From the NCBI GenBank assembly GCA_023053575.1, contig JAKZAP010000004.1:1-64000 (forward strand): a DNA stretch of 64,000 nt. Reading direction: 5' to 3'. The notes beneath the pieces are model-generated. The model had not been told where the DNA came from and made no database searches. It worked only from the letters and a program-made list of their open reading frames with translations. Position numbers and translations under genes: made by a program. Shown one piece after another: positions 24,018 to 37,400 of the stretch; position 1 is the stretch's first letter; each line of letters starts with the position of its first letter. The stretch comes from Branchinecta lynchi (taxonomy: Eukaryota; Arthropoda; Branchiopoda; Anostraca; Branchinectidae).

Positions 24018-24407
24018 TAAGTGTCCAAAACCGGCACTTAACATCCGCTTTTAAACGGAAATTGGATAAACATTGACACAAATTTTGAAAACTGCCACTT
24101 AAAAACACATCTTTAGATATCGAGAGGTTGAAAGGGGTTGTGCTCCCATCCCACTTGTGTATTTCTTGGGTGGAAAACATCTGAAAAGTGAAACTTTTTG
24201 AGACACTTTCTGAATTTGTAAATGACACCGAATGACACTTTTTGGCTCAAAAAGTGACACTCTCGGCCAAAAATATTTGGCAACCCTGTATCTGCTATGA
24301 GAAACCACAGTTGTCATCCTAAAGAGACTTTTTAAGTAGTTTCTTATTTCTCAAATAGCTCCTCTACCTTGATTAACAATTCTATTATTTAGATCTCTTC
24401 TGATCAT

Positions 24408-24413
24408 TTTATT
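24408..24413 (-). promoter_or_regulatory. candidate poly(A) signal of INTS4
   Basis: AATAAA on the minus strand, about 540 bp after the INTS4 stop codon. First good hexamer seen downstream; assignment is by position only. Confidence 0.35.
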
Positions 24414-24511
24414 TATAAGAGTCCTCTACTTTAATTTTTCTCACAAGGCCGATAGTGCAAGCAGAATTTCATTTCAATCTTGATCAACTTCAAATCAGGA
24501 ACATTCACCAG

Positions 24512-24771
24512 AGCCTCGTTTGTGTTGCAATAGCGCTGCCGCATCGCTGCTGCAGCACTTCTTTGCTTTTGGATTCACTTTCTTCTTGGTTGAAGCGGCA
24601 GCGCTGCGGCATCTTGCAGGGAAGCATGGACTTGGTCGGTGAGCAAGTCCGCGATTCTCGAGAAGCGCTGCCGTCTTCCTCGGAAGCGCTGCAGTGTAAA
24701 AACGGATGTAGAAAGAATCAGTCCGGAATCGGCCGAGAAGTGGACCTGCAGCATGCAACTAAAACGAGGCT
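24512..24771. mobile_element. MITE family M, copy 1, 260 bp
   Basis: Ends AGCCTCGTTT and AAACGAGGCT are inverted, flanked by the 3-bp direct repeat CAG (24509-24511, 24772-24774). The interior repeats GCAGCGCTGC-like palindromes. It lies about 180 bp past the INTS4 stop, so probably in its 3' UTR. The second copy, in reverse orientation, is at 56984. Frames of 87-225 codons crossing it are antisense chance readings. Confidence 0.75.
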
Positions 24772-24952
24772 CAGATCTTCATACCTTAATTCCTCAGAAG
24801 TGCAAATTAAAGTAATTAGTATATCTACTAGAATTTCATCCTCCAGCCTCAGACTCATAGAAGGAAGAGATGTCATTTCCACATTTGTTCTTGGCCCTAT
24901 CTCTGTATACCCCACACAGATCTCTAAATTGCTGAACAACCCGCACACGAAA

Positions 24953-25417
24953 TCACAAACCCCGCTTCACCGTCTTCGGGCACACCAGCACCTTGACCGA
25001 CTTGCAAATATCCATCACCATGCTACTTTCCTTAAACAGGGGCAACTTCCCCCCACCCTCGCTCTCAGAGACATCAAGTGCCAGTCCGATTTCCACGTGG
25101 CACGCATCTGTCCAAACAGTATGCGACACTAGCGCCGCCGTTCTCAGTCTAACACTAGATGGTACTCCGTCTGAAACTGGCAGAGGACCCTCGTCAAGGC
25201 TTGAAAGGGTATCAATGGGTCGGAGGTCTTTTTTGGGGGGTATGAAATAGTGAACCTTGCTGTCTGGGTAGCGCACTTTTATCCGGAGTAAGTCGTAGTT
25301 GAGCAGCCCTTTAATTTCTGCGTCTAAGGTTATGGCAAGGATAAAACCTGCTGTGAACTTCAGAGGAGTGTCTGAGCCTCCTGTTGGTTCATTTATGATG
25401 GCCTCCACTCGATAAAC
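24953..25417 (-). CDS. INTS4: INTS4 last exon
   Basis: [62 protein letters not shown] and [14 protein letters not shown], then TGA (24953-24955). Human has IIEPAGESDNPLRFTSG, VLYPDGQAQMIHPK, LSHTAWTEACQVEVRLLL and VKVYIMPKPARR. Acceptor TTTTTAATTTCAG. This C-terminal beta-rich domain is conserved over its whole length. The antisense frame is a shadow. Confidence 0.95.
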   Translation of the reverse strand, partial: VYRVEAIINEPTGGSDTPLKFTAGFILAITLDAEIKGLLNYDLLRIKVRYPDSKVHYFIPPKKDLRPIDTLSSLDEGPLPVSDGVPSSVRLRTAALVSHTVWTDACHVEIGLALDVSESEGGGKLPLFKESSMVMDICKSVKVLVCPKTVKRGL

Positions 25418-28400
25418 CTGAAATTAAAAATCTGGTTTGAACCTCAGTACAGGTAATCAGTAATTACAACAAATTTCAAGTTTAACCCAACACGGCTAAG
25501 ACACGACAGCCTGTAGTTACCGCTCAACTTATTCTCTTAAATAAACTTAAAGACCCGAGAAGACCGCGTTACCTCGTCGCTCGCATTATTTGCATCCAAT
25601 GAACATTTTCTTTCGATTACCATTTTCCGTTTAGGTTGACGGCCATCGGTTATCCTCGCTTGTGCATTTTTGTTTTGTTTGGGGGGGGGGGGATCTTTGC
25701 CGAGCTTCGGTGTGGGGCCGGTTCCCGTCTAGTGGTGAGTCATGGAATTATTCAAATTTATTTATGTAATTAGGTATTTTGTAATAATTACAGGTTTTGT
25801 AATAATACAATTTTGTAATAATTACAGGTTTGTTTCCTTCCCCGAAGTTGAACCAGAGGATTGACAGCCTGACGAGGACCCTTGCCAAGAAGGGTCGAAA
25901 TATCGCTGATGAAGAATCATAGCTGACGTATCCGCTGTAAACATTGTCTGAATAAACACTAGAGTGTAGAGCCAAGACTTGAAAAAAGTTACACATCCTT
26001 GAATCGCTGCGACACTAGCACCACTAGCGATAGTGAACGTCCCTACTGAAACTCAATCGGTCATAAACCAGCGCTGGCTCCAATAACTTCACATTCTGAA
26101 CAAAGCTAAAAAAAGATACAACCTCCCCAGTTTCCTCGATGTGTCCAGACCGAATCTTAGCTTTGCTAGAAAAATGTTCTTTGAGCCCAAGCTGACTTTG
26201 AAACATTTATTCAAACAATGTTTACAACGGATACGTCAGCTATGATTCTTCATCAGCCATATTTCGGCCCTTCTTGGCAAGGGTCCTCGTCAGGCTATCA
26301 ATCCTCTAGTTCAACTTCGGGGAAGGAAGCAAACCTGTAATCTAGTTGAACTAGAGGATTGACAGCCTGACGAGGACCCTTGCCAAGAAGGGCCGAAAAA
26401 TCGCTGATGAAGAATCATAGCTGACGTATCCGTTGTAAACATTGTTTGAATAAACGCTAGACTGTAGCGCCAAGACTTGACAAAAGTTACACATCCTCGA
26501 ATCGCTGCGACACTAGCACCACTAGCAATAGTGAACGTCCCTACTGAAACTCAATCGGTCATAAACCAGCGCTGGCTCCAATAACTTCACATTCTGAACA
26601 AATCAAAAAAAAGATACAACCTCCCCAGTTTCCTCGATGTGTCCAGACCGCATCTTAGCTTTGCTAGAAATTTCTAAACCAAGTTTGTCTCGCTTTCAAT
26701 GTCGCAAGCGTAATGGGCGGCGGTATGAGTATGGTCCGTTTGCGAAACAAGGAAAGCATAGCTCTTGACGCTACTCCCTAGTGTTATTTTGCTCTGCCTA
26801 TGCTTTCCATGCTTCTCAAAGGGGTAATCCTTATACCGTCAATGTGTAGTGACACTACACATTTAAATCGGGACGAATTTGCGGTTTTAGAAATTTCTAC
26901 TAGGGGTAAAAGGGGAGGTTAATTGTATCTTTTTTTTGCTGTGCTCAGTTGTTTACCTTTATCTTCTAGAAGATTCACTACCTGCTGATTTTAAAAATCT
27001 TTTTTGCCTAAACAGTCAATTTCATGACTATAACAATACGGCGGTCCAATCTCTCTACCACTTGTTATCCTTCTACAAGGTCTGGCTTTTCTATTCGTCA
27101 TACAGGTGTAAAAGTATGGAATTCATTGCCTGAAACTGTTAGTGTGTCCGAAGATAGGAAAGTTTTTAAAAGAGCTATAAAAAGATTTATGTTATCTAGC
27201 AAATATATTTCTTCTGTCTGATTTAATTGATTCATTTTTGTTTGTGCTCGGAGGAAGATCAGACCCATGTCGCAAACCTTTTTTATTATTCATTTTTTCT
27301 TTAGTCATAATAATACAAAGCAAGAGAAAAGGCTTTCGCCTCTAAATAATATGTCTGTTGTTTTTAATTCTCGTGCTGTCCTTAAATTTTAGTGTTGATG
27401 TGTGATAGTTCTTCATTTGTTTTTTCTTTACAATGCCTTAGGCTAGAATTGTATTAATAATTTTTACAAAGCGATCAGAATTAGTGAAGCGTCGTTTTTT
27501 ATGCCACTGGCATGTCTGATGCTTTTGAGAAACACCAGGTTTATTTATATTTGCCATTAAAACTGTACCTACCTTACCTTACCTTTATTAAAGCCAACGC
27601 TGCTGCAGGATGATTGAGTTCTAGTAGGGACGTTAGCTATCGCTAGTGGTGCTAGTGTTGCTGCTATTCGACTGTGTGTCACTTTTTTCATTTATCGGCG
27701 CTACTCCCTGGTCTTATTTTGCTCTGGTTTTAACTCACTTTCATCGTAGAAGGTTGGACACGGACCAAACGTTAGGTTTTTTTGCAGCTTGATTTTCCTC
27801 GACGCGGTTTCAGCGGAATTTCCTGTCTTTCGTACTGTTAAGGCTTTTGGTTATAACGAAAGTGTATCTCTACAGGGTCTAGCTACCCAATAAATATGCT
27901 AAGTGTTCCTGACTGATCGATTAGCTGGTCTTAAATTACTGATACGAAGCCATATCAACCTCCGCAGGAGTTCATCGAACACTTTTTCTCAGCTACTGAA
28001 AAATAGAACCTGACTTCCAAAAAATAAACAAAAGTCATCACTTTCAGAAAAAAAGTAAAAAGAAAAAAATACTGAAATATATAAGAGAACAAATTTTCAA
28101 AACTGAAAGAAAATGTTGCTTTCCTAGACAGCCACCCTGGGACATACCTTGTTACAATCACATTCCCTAAGAAAATGCAACTTGTCAACTGAAACAACAT
28201 TACTTCCAGCTTACTTCAACTTATTTCCTCTACTATCCAAAAGGCACCTGTTGAGCAATTATCACAGTCTTTTTTCTTATTTTGTCGGCACTTTCTACAT
28301 CATATGAAGCAGTGGAACCCATTCCAGACAAGGGTAGTAAATTATCTAAAATTTGCCCGAGTCTTAGGCCTCTTCGAACGAGCGACAATGTGTCCGCTGG

Positions 28401-31400
28401 GGGGGGGGGGGGGACTTACCTGTCTAGGGATCTCAAGCTGGAGTGGTTGCTGAGTCTGCAGTAAGGGAATAAGAGCACGGGCTACAGCACCAGGTCGAGG
28501 TGACGACAACCGCTGAATTTCCTCCAGAAGAAGGTCTAGGAATGACTGGCGAGTCCGTAGGCTCGAAAGGGATCTAGAATGCAAACAAAGAGGCATACAA
28601 GTCAGGCTTCGCATCAGACTCACAAGTTTTCACGGCTCCCGCACAGTCCAGCCAATCCTTCCAGATTTTCATGACAGTGATGATAGCTAATTTCGCTATT
28701 CTTCAAACTTTTCCTAGACGTCTGCTTCAAATATGTTTTGCCTCCCAATCACAACTGTCAATCAATCTCCATTTTTCCCCCAACTGAGCCATTTGAATAC
28801 TTATTGTTTCTCTCAAATGTTTTGCCGATATGACACCCTTCCAGATTCATGAATCCAAGATGGAAAGTGGCAAATTCTAAGACAATCTTGTCGAATTTCT
28901 AATATTCCAGCCAAGTTCATCGTCCTAGCACATTTGGAAGTACCTTAACTCGCGATCACTGGAATTCCGGACTTCCCCTTAAACTCCCCCCACAGTCGCC
29001 TGAGCCAATCCGGTTCTGTAAATGATTTATCCGGAGCATCTGTTAGTTATTCCCACAAAGTTCCATCCCTATCTCTCCAGTCTAAGCCGGTCACATATCC
29101 CCCCCTCCCCCAGTTGTTGTCGGATCCGATCCGGACATGAGAAAGATCACCAGAGACATGTCAGCAGGTTCTGTTTTTTCGCCTGTTTAACAGCTCTTTC
29201 TGTTTTCGAAGTAATCATTTCTGTTAAAACAGAACAGGACCTGTTTTCGAGTTTCCTGTTTTCTTTCTGTTTCTGTTCATATGTGACACGTTTCTGCCTG
29301 TTCCTGTTTGAATGAAAAAACAGAACAGTGCCCATGCCTAGACTGACGATAGCTAATTTCGCTATTCTTCAACATTTCCAAGATGTCTGCTTCAAATATA
29401 TTTTGCCTCCCAATCACAACAGTCAATCAATCTCCATTTTTCCCCCACCTGAGCCATTTGAATACTTATTGTTTCTCTCAAATGTGTTGCCGATATGACA
29501 CCCTTCCAGATTCATGAATCTCGAAGGGTGTCCACACACCGGACTTGCAGACGTTTATGGCATCGCTTCACCTTTTAAATCCACCTCACCAAAAAAGGAT
29601 GTCTGGAATCCGGAAGAAACCTCTGGAACCGGACTTCCAGACGTTCATGGCATGACTTCACCTTTTAAATCCGCCGAAACAATCCGGAAGAAACACCTGG
29701 AAGGTAAAGCCTGGAAGCCTAATTGTCCTCTCGCCAGGCATAATATATACAAATCATGATTTACATACGTGGACAATTAACTTTTTTTTTCAATCTGCAC
29801 CACGTGGCCATTGCCAAAGTAGGTTTTGGTTTTACTGAATCCAACCAAAGCACCTCAATGAGCGTGTTCCACCCTTCTAACAATAGTTACTATTAGTTAC
29901 TATTTCCATTCCATCCTCACGAAAAGTTGCTACGCTGACCGTTCCAACCTTGTCGGAATAGTAACTAATAGTTACTATTTGCTTACCATGCTCGGGAGCG
30001 TAGTAACTCTGCATCTCTGTAACGTGATTGGTCGGATCCACCCCTGGCGTGAAATCCTACTGGAACATAGAAAAATCGTTCCAGCCTTGACGGCAAAAAG
30101 CCAGAATTCGTGACGTCATGCGTAGGAACTACGGTAAGTAGGGTGGAACACGCTCAATATGTCGCGCAAAGTTAGGTGACACAAAATGGTGGCTTACTTG
30201 AAACATCTGTCGCATGAACATTTGCTCGTAGAATTAAATTAACCAGTCTTCAGTTTCACCGCGATTCTTCCGCTCTCGTTAATATTTACTATATTATTCG
30301 CGCAACTGACAATTTCGACGTAGGAAGTGTTATGGAGACATCCCATACCACTTTTTCTGCAATAGTCCTCCTAGTTATTTGCTCCTTCTATCACCTACTT
30401 TCTATATATCTCTTCGGTTTTCATCACCATCATTAATTTCCCGGCATTGTGACATAGTTCACTAGGTCTTTATCCCCCAGCTCCAGTTAGCTGCTGTGCT
30501 AATCCAAGGTCAAGCTTTGATCCATTTCATTCAAAGTATTTTGGCTACGGAATGAGTCGGTGGCCAAAACTGTTCTCTTTCACGCTTAGTCCGAGCAGGA
30601 CCTCTCTTTTTTCCAACCTTATGGTAGGGATCAATTTATATATTTAGTTAGGGCCCAGTATTGTACATTATCTACATATACATGTTGTGTACTCCTGCAA
30701 ATGGTTTCGTACTGTAAAATAACCAATGTAATGGTCCATCTCCGCTAGTAGACTTCGGGCTTCACTAGAATGTGTGAACCACCTTGATTAGGGATTTCTA
30801 TATTGACCGCGGCTGAAGTACAGAATTTCCCGAGGCTTTCCCTTCAAGTTCAATTTCTTTTATTATTTAAACATACATATTTAACAATATTCACATAACG
30901 TCCCCAGCAGGGAGACTGGCTCGAAAGCCGGGCGACAAACGGGATAAACAAACAAACCCAGAAGAAACGGATGCCATCACACTTCTCACTCTATCTCACA
31001 CCAACAAAAATTTATACCAAAAATTTGTATTTTTATAATTATATTATTATTTATACGATAGCTGAAAGGCCGGGAAAAGGCCTTTCTCTTGAAAGGCCCT
31101 TGTCTCTTATGTCCGGTTTCCTGACTGGTCCTGGGGCTAGTGGGCACCTACGGTGTCAGAATGTCTTCAGCCCAAGGAGCCTTATCTTCATTAAATCTCG
31201 CCTACCAGTCGTTCATCCTTACAACAGAAGTTTCTTGCGAGTTCACGACTTCTAAACTTTTAGGCGGCATTCCTTAACAATTGTTCACCCGGATCCCATT
31301 AAACGTATAGGTGAGAATAGTTTTATTTACACAGCTGTCATTCTCTGAACCCAAATTCCACAAGGCCCCTCTCAATCATCTCTAAATGTTTCACTGATAC

Positions 31401-34400
31401 CCTGGTTCAGGAATACTGGCAATAAGTTTTCCCCATATCCCGCTAATTCTTCTACCCAATTTTTACGTAGTTTCATTCCATCATTTATTTCTGGTAATTT
31501 CTTGTAAGTGTATTAGTTAAACTGTTTCTTGTGTGTCTGTGTATTTTGTAAATTTGTATTCCTTTTCTAGCTTTTAGCTATTCGGATTAAACTTGATTGA
31601 TTGATTGGTTTTGTTTCTTGCTTACAAAACAGTTAAAGGACCCCTCGCACTATTTACTTAAATTAATTAAATCAATTCCAAAATCCGTCAATCAACGCTC
31701 CATCCTTTTTGCACCTTTTTTACAACAGAAGTTGTGCTTATTTTAACACATCTCTAAATGTTTCACCACCCTCGTTTTGTTTCTTGCTCATAACAGTTCA
31801 GTGGAAAGGAGGAAGAAAAAATGACAGTCAACTGTTTCAGCTTTCTTCTGGCAAAAAAAATAATCTGAAATTCTATTGTTTATTTTACTTTTAATATGCT
31901 TCTTCTTCCGTTCGGGTACACAAGTTAGTAGAAACGCCATCTTGTTGGTGAAAGTACGCTCCGCTTGGCCAAAGATGCAAAATTTGAAAGAAGAAACAGA
32001 AGGAAATTAAGAGCAAATATCACAAAATTTAGCTGACATCAGAGATGGGTGAATCCGATCATGAAAGGAGTCGAATCCGAATCCAGGGCTAGGTACGAAT
32101 CCGATTCCAAATCCACCATTTCATGAATGAGGATTCAAATCCGTAATCGAATCCGGATTCGAATCCGACCTTAACAAAAATCAAATCACGTACATAGGTT
32201 ATAGTTTAAAAATCAGAGGTGATATAAAACACTGATATCTAAGGTAATCAGATAACGTGATAGATTATATACTGAGGATGATCGCTGGTGGAGACCAAAA
32301 AGTCGGATAAATTTCAGCGGATTCGTAAGATCGAGGGTTTGGAATCTGAGTCCGAATCCGAATCCGGTCTCACAAGCACAAGATTCGCATCCGGATTCGA
32401 ATCCTGGATTCGGATTCGCCAATTTCTGGCTGACATAGGATAAACTGGACATGTTGCCTGATATAGCTTTAGTGTTTTCTTCGGCGACCACTCAAAGTTC
32501 AGATACATACCTTACTGCCCCAATGAATATCGGAATGAAGTTTGTAACGTCGAGGATTTTGGTTTCTTGCCGCACGCTTCCATTATCTCATTGGGCGGGC
32601 AGTGATTCATTAAAGCAAAAGATATTTGAAGTCACTTGCGTCTTATTTTAATACAAATTTTAATTCCAAAGCTGTAATTAATTTCTGATTTTCTTTCACA
32701 GGTAATGACTGGACAATTAGTAATCTATAGAATATATGTCGACAAGACCAGTGCTATTTTCATTTCTAATAAAAAGGTATATAAAAACCGAATTTGAATC
32801 CAAATTCTGCACGAGTGGCCCTTCAGCCCAAGCTGACAGCGAATTATTCTACCTCATGTGAAAGACGGGGGGGGGGGGAGGGGGTACAGTCTAGGTGTCC
32901 AAACTCACTCTGCAAGGGTCCTCGCTTCGCTTAGAAAATACTCAGAGGATTTGAGCGCCGACACATCACTTCCTTTCACCAGTGCTGTCAGCAGAATCGC
33001 GAGACATCGAAGCCGAAGAATTTCTACCACAACAGCATCCGACGGGGAGAGGCCAGTGAATCCGTATTTTAGCCTAGAACATAAAAAAAACGAGTTTATT
33101 TTATTTTGGTTTATTGGCGTCATTCACTTTTCTAGACACACCATAAGATTCCTCCCTGACAATGGGTCGGGTGGGGCTTTTCTGCGGGGTACGCCAGACA
33201 CTCCAGCCGAAACTCAGGCCACAAAGTCGGGTGGGGCTTCATTTTAACCCACATTCTGTTTTCAAAGAAACAAATGAAACAGAGCAGAAAAGGAAGAAGG
33301 AGCGAAAAAAAAAAAAAACACAATGGAAAACATCTTCCATCAAATCTTCCACTACGGAGAAGTTCAAAATTCAAGATGCATGCCAAACTTTTGGATGTTT
33401 CCTCGTCACTTTAAAAAATCACGGACAAGAGGGCCCAACCAGCGCACGACGTTATCCACTGCTTCCTGGCCGAAGACTGAAAATTAAGTGTCTTTTTGGG
33501 ACCCCAAAACGTAAGTGACATCGTAAAGTTGTCCGTCTGTCCATCTGTTAGCACGATAACTGTCGAAGGAAATGAGATATTTTGATGAAACTTGGTGTGA
33601 GGAATCTTTGGGTCAAGGGTAAGGTCAAGTTCGTAGATGGACTCTCTAGCCCTACATTTAGGGGTGAGGGACAAACAAAATATTTTTGAACAGCTAATGT
33701 GTTGGTCGGTTATGGGGTAAGAAGACATGCTGAAAACGAATATGCAAAACATTTTCTCGTCCGACAAGTAGCTAGCCCGGAATCCTGCAAAAACCGTAAA
33801 GGTGGTTAAAAGTAAAAGTTTCATTTGAAGTTGATCAAATATTCGACTTAGGGGTAAGAAGACATACCGAACACGATCGTGAAAACCATTTTCTCGCTGG
33901 ACGAGTAGTTTGTCCGGAATCCGGCAAAAACCGGAAAGTTGGTAAAAAGTAAAAGTTTGATTTGAAGTTGATTAAATGTTTGATTTAAGGGTAATATAAG
34001 TAGACAAGCTGAACACGTATTAGAAAAGCATTTTTCTACCCGGACAACTAGTTCGCCCGGAATCCGGCCAAAATTGGAAAATTTGTCAAAAGCAATAAGT
34101 TTTATTTGAAGTTGATTAGATGACAGATACAGGGGTAAGAAGAGACGCTCAGTCTGTAAATGACGATCATTTTTTAACCGCGGACACATAATTCGTCCGG
34201 AATCCGGTTGTAACTGTTTTTTTTGGAAGCTTTAATTTTTTTTTGAAATTGATTAGATGTTCTTTATAGGGAGGACAAGGAGATACCGTACGCTAAATTC
34301 GATTCCGAATTTTCTTTTTTTTGCTGGACAAGTAGTTCGCTCGGAATTCGGGCGAAACCGGAAAACTTGGCAGAAGTGAAGCAGAAAGTTCCGTTCAGTA

Positions 34401-37400
34401 TCGTCAAAATAGACATGGCTTATAAAGGTATATCTGAACTTGGTTTTCTCTAATGATTAGCCTGGCAAAGATTGGATCTGGCGAAGACAAGACCCAATTG
34501 TCTGGATCAAATATTAGATTTTTGGGATCCCATCGACACCTTTGGTCTTGTCCTGTGTGAATAAGTGTTCTATTTATTTTCTCTCATTTACTCCGATTTT
34601 TCAAAACGACGGGTAACAAATAAATTAGTTACTTACTTACTTATATAAAACTAACTGTAATTAAAATTATCAAAGTGCTATTCTAGTAGCATGTCAATTT
34701 TGTTTTATCATTAAAACCCAACACTGGTAAGCATACTAAACTTGTCCAGCCCTGTCTTATGCCAGAAATTCCATGCTGCCGCAATCCCACGCTTTCAAGG
34801 ACGGCTGGATCCGTGCTCTCCACATAACATACCACAGTGTTTCATTTACTTTCTTCATTTACTCCACTTTCTGAAAACCTCGGGTTATAAATAAATTACT
34901 TAATTACTTACTTAGTGTCAAGATTTGACAAGATTTAACATACGTTTGCGCATCCTTTGGTTAACCATTATGATGGTACCTGTTATGACGCTTTTAAATG
35001 TTATCTTTTCGCGAAACATACATTTAAAAGTGTCATAACAGATACATTCTCATAAAGTCGAACACAAGGATACGCAAACATTCGTTATCTGTTAAAATTC
35101 TTACATTACAGTAAACAACACAGCTAAATATTTACCAGTATTTATTTCTTTTAATAATTTGTTTGAAGGTTTCTACGCCATTCTCATAAAGTCGAACACA
35201 AGGATGCGCAAACTTATGTTTTTTGTTAAACTTCTTACATTACAGTATTATTTACATTCTTACACTGTAAGTATTACAGCTTATACTTCGTATTAAGCTG
35301 GTCTAGACAGGCTTGGTCTCTCCACTCTGTCTGAAAGACGACATAAGTTGACAATGGATTTTGGACGTAAATGCTTGTTCTCTGATCTTCATAGACCTCT
35401 CCTACCAGATTACGATGCCCCAAACCAGACTCGACCTGAAACAAGGCTTCGCGATGCAACCCGTAATTGTACCAGACTTGTTCGCCCCAATATCCACTCT
35501 ACTGACCGGTATCTTTCGTCATTTGTACCATATTTCATAAACAATTTTAATTCTGATCTGTTATATATACGTTATTAATTGTATAGACATATAAATATTT
35601 TAAGGTAATTATTGAGAAGTGATTATTAAGTTTTAGCCGTGTTAATAACTGTGTGACGATCCGACGCTAACGAGTAATTATCTGAGCTATTCAGGAAATA
35701 AACGTTGTTATTATTATTAAACAATACAGCTAAATATTTACCAGTATTTATTTCTTTTAATAATTTGCTTGGAGGTTTCTACGTCATCTCTGCCTTCAAT
35801 CAGCCACGTTTTCATGAAGCAAGTTCCGGTATGACAGCGGGTGGGATTGACTGGCTCGTCATCATAAAGGATCAATTCCGAGTCTCTTAATTCGGAATAA
35901 TATTGACCGGTGAAGTTGTAGTAGTGGCGACAGCGCTCGTTCCTATCGTCTGCAACGGAGAGATGGGCGAATTCAAATCCGGGTAATCCAAATCCGGATT
36001 CGGATTTGAATCCAGGATTCGTCCTTTGGGCCGGATTCGAATCTTTTCATGCTTCATACTGCTTTCGGATTCGGGCTCGGACTCCAAACCCCAGATCTTA
36101 CGAATCCGCTCGAATTTCTAATCTTCATCCTTCCACCGAAACGATCCCTAAAGTCATTCCTGATTGCCGAGAGGAAACCCTTACACGATAACCACGCATG
36201 AAACCCCAAAAATGACGATCTAATTTGCCTTAGGCATCAGTGCTTTTTTGTTACCTCTTATTTTCAAAACAGCCCATGTACACGATTGGATTGTTGTTAA
36301 GGGCGGATTCAAATCCTCCGCATGAAATGGTAGATTCGGATTCGGATTTGAACCTAGCCCTGGAGTCGGATTCGAATCCTTTCATGGTCGGATTTACCCA
36401 TCTCTGCTGGGAAGTTCATCGGTCAGGAAGACCCTTATTCAAAGGTGTTTGAAGATGGATAGAGCAGCCAAAGCTGTAGGTAGCATCTGAAAACCGAGCC
36501 AAGTATTACAGTCATCAATAATCTTAGAATGTTTGAACAAAAACCATATTTGCCGCAGACTTTTCCTTAAAGGAGCTAATTAAGAACCACCTCCTGTTGT
36601 AACTTAGCTAAGGGGTAGCTGGCGCGATCTTTGCATTCAAAAACTGGGCGATCTGACCTCATTTGGATCAGAACTCCCCCAACAAGCTCGCCTAATAAAA
36701 AAAGGTCGATCGTGCGGCTACCCCAGCTTAGATTTGTGTTTATCTCACTCTCACTACGTATGTACACCTATCCGTACCGCTTATGGATGCATCGTCCCGA
36801 ACCGTAGGCGCTCGGAAAGCTTTAGGAAAGCTTTACTTACTGCCGAACAGTCACAACAAATAGAAAGAATACAGAATCGTGCACTCCTAATAATAAGTCG
36901 TGAGCCCAAAGTTACCTATTCTGCTCTCCTAAAAAAGTTTAGGATGGAAACCCTTGAGAGTCGGAGACTGCGGCTGAGCTTAGCGGTTGATCATAAGCTC
37001 CTCCACCATCCTGTTCTATCTGATATCCTTCCCCCTCCTTATGAAAACACAAGAAACCGACAGGAGAGGGTCACAACTTCAAAGGTTCCAAAGTTGTCCC
37101 CCGTACCTGCAACACATACGCGGTACCAAAAAAGCTTCGTTCCGAGTTTCACCAAAATTTATAATGATGGTGGTAGCTGTCTGTGATATTATTCCAACGT
37201 CCGTGTTCTGTTTTTGGTTTTTATTTATATACTATAATAGGTCTGTGATGACGAATTGATGATTAAGTATATAGATTATAAAATGTGCATTATACTTGAC
37301 GTAATACCCAAATTTGGCATTGCCATGATAGTGGTTTTTTGAAATAAATTCGTTACTTACTTACTATTTAGGAAATCTACACAGCTCTTTTCGTGCTCTA

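Larger units (their letters stand above)
19869..24288. mobile_element. 4.42-kb hAT-like element, non-autonomous
   Basis: Begins CAGGGTTGCCAA and ends TTGGCAACCCTG, with more GTGACAC/TGACACTT motifs inverted inside each end. The flanks are perfect 8-bp direct repeats TATCTGCT (19861-19868 and 24289-24296), the hAT signature. No transposase frame is visible; frames are all under 110 codons. The interior holds a T run (20346-20369), a tandem array (about 20930-23215) bounded by inverted hairpins, and a nested Harbinger-like MITE (23462-24017). Confidence 0.8.
25800..26812 (+). repeat. tandem hammerhead repeat array with a shared flank
   Basis: Two rounds of the same module. Hammerhead core plus strand (CTGACGA 25869-25875, GAAA 25897-25900), then a 220-bp non-coding flank beginning GCCAAGACTTGA; then a head-to-head pair (minus core 26262-26293, plus core 26367-26398) and the flank again (about 26460-26680). 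The flank also occurs at 57686-58004 without a hammerhead. In these copies TA precedes GCTGAC after the core, fitting a UH cleavage site. Confidence 0.65.

Noticed and set aside
24455..25132. 225-codon plus-strand open frame
   Set aside because: It runs through MITE family M and antisense to the last INTS4 exon; the minus-strand reading is the conserved one.
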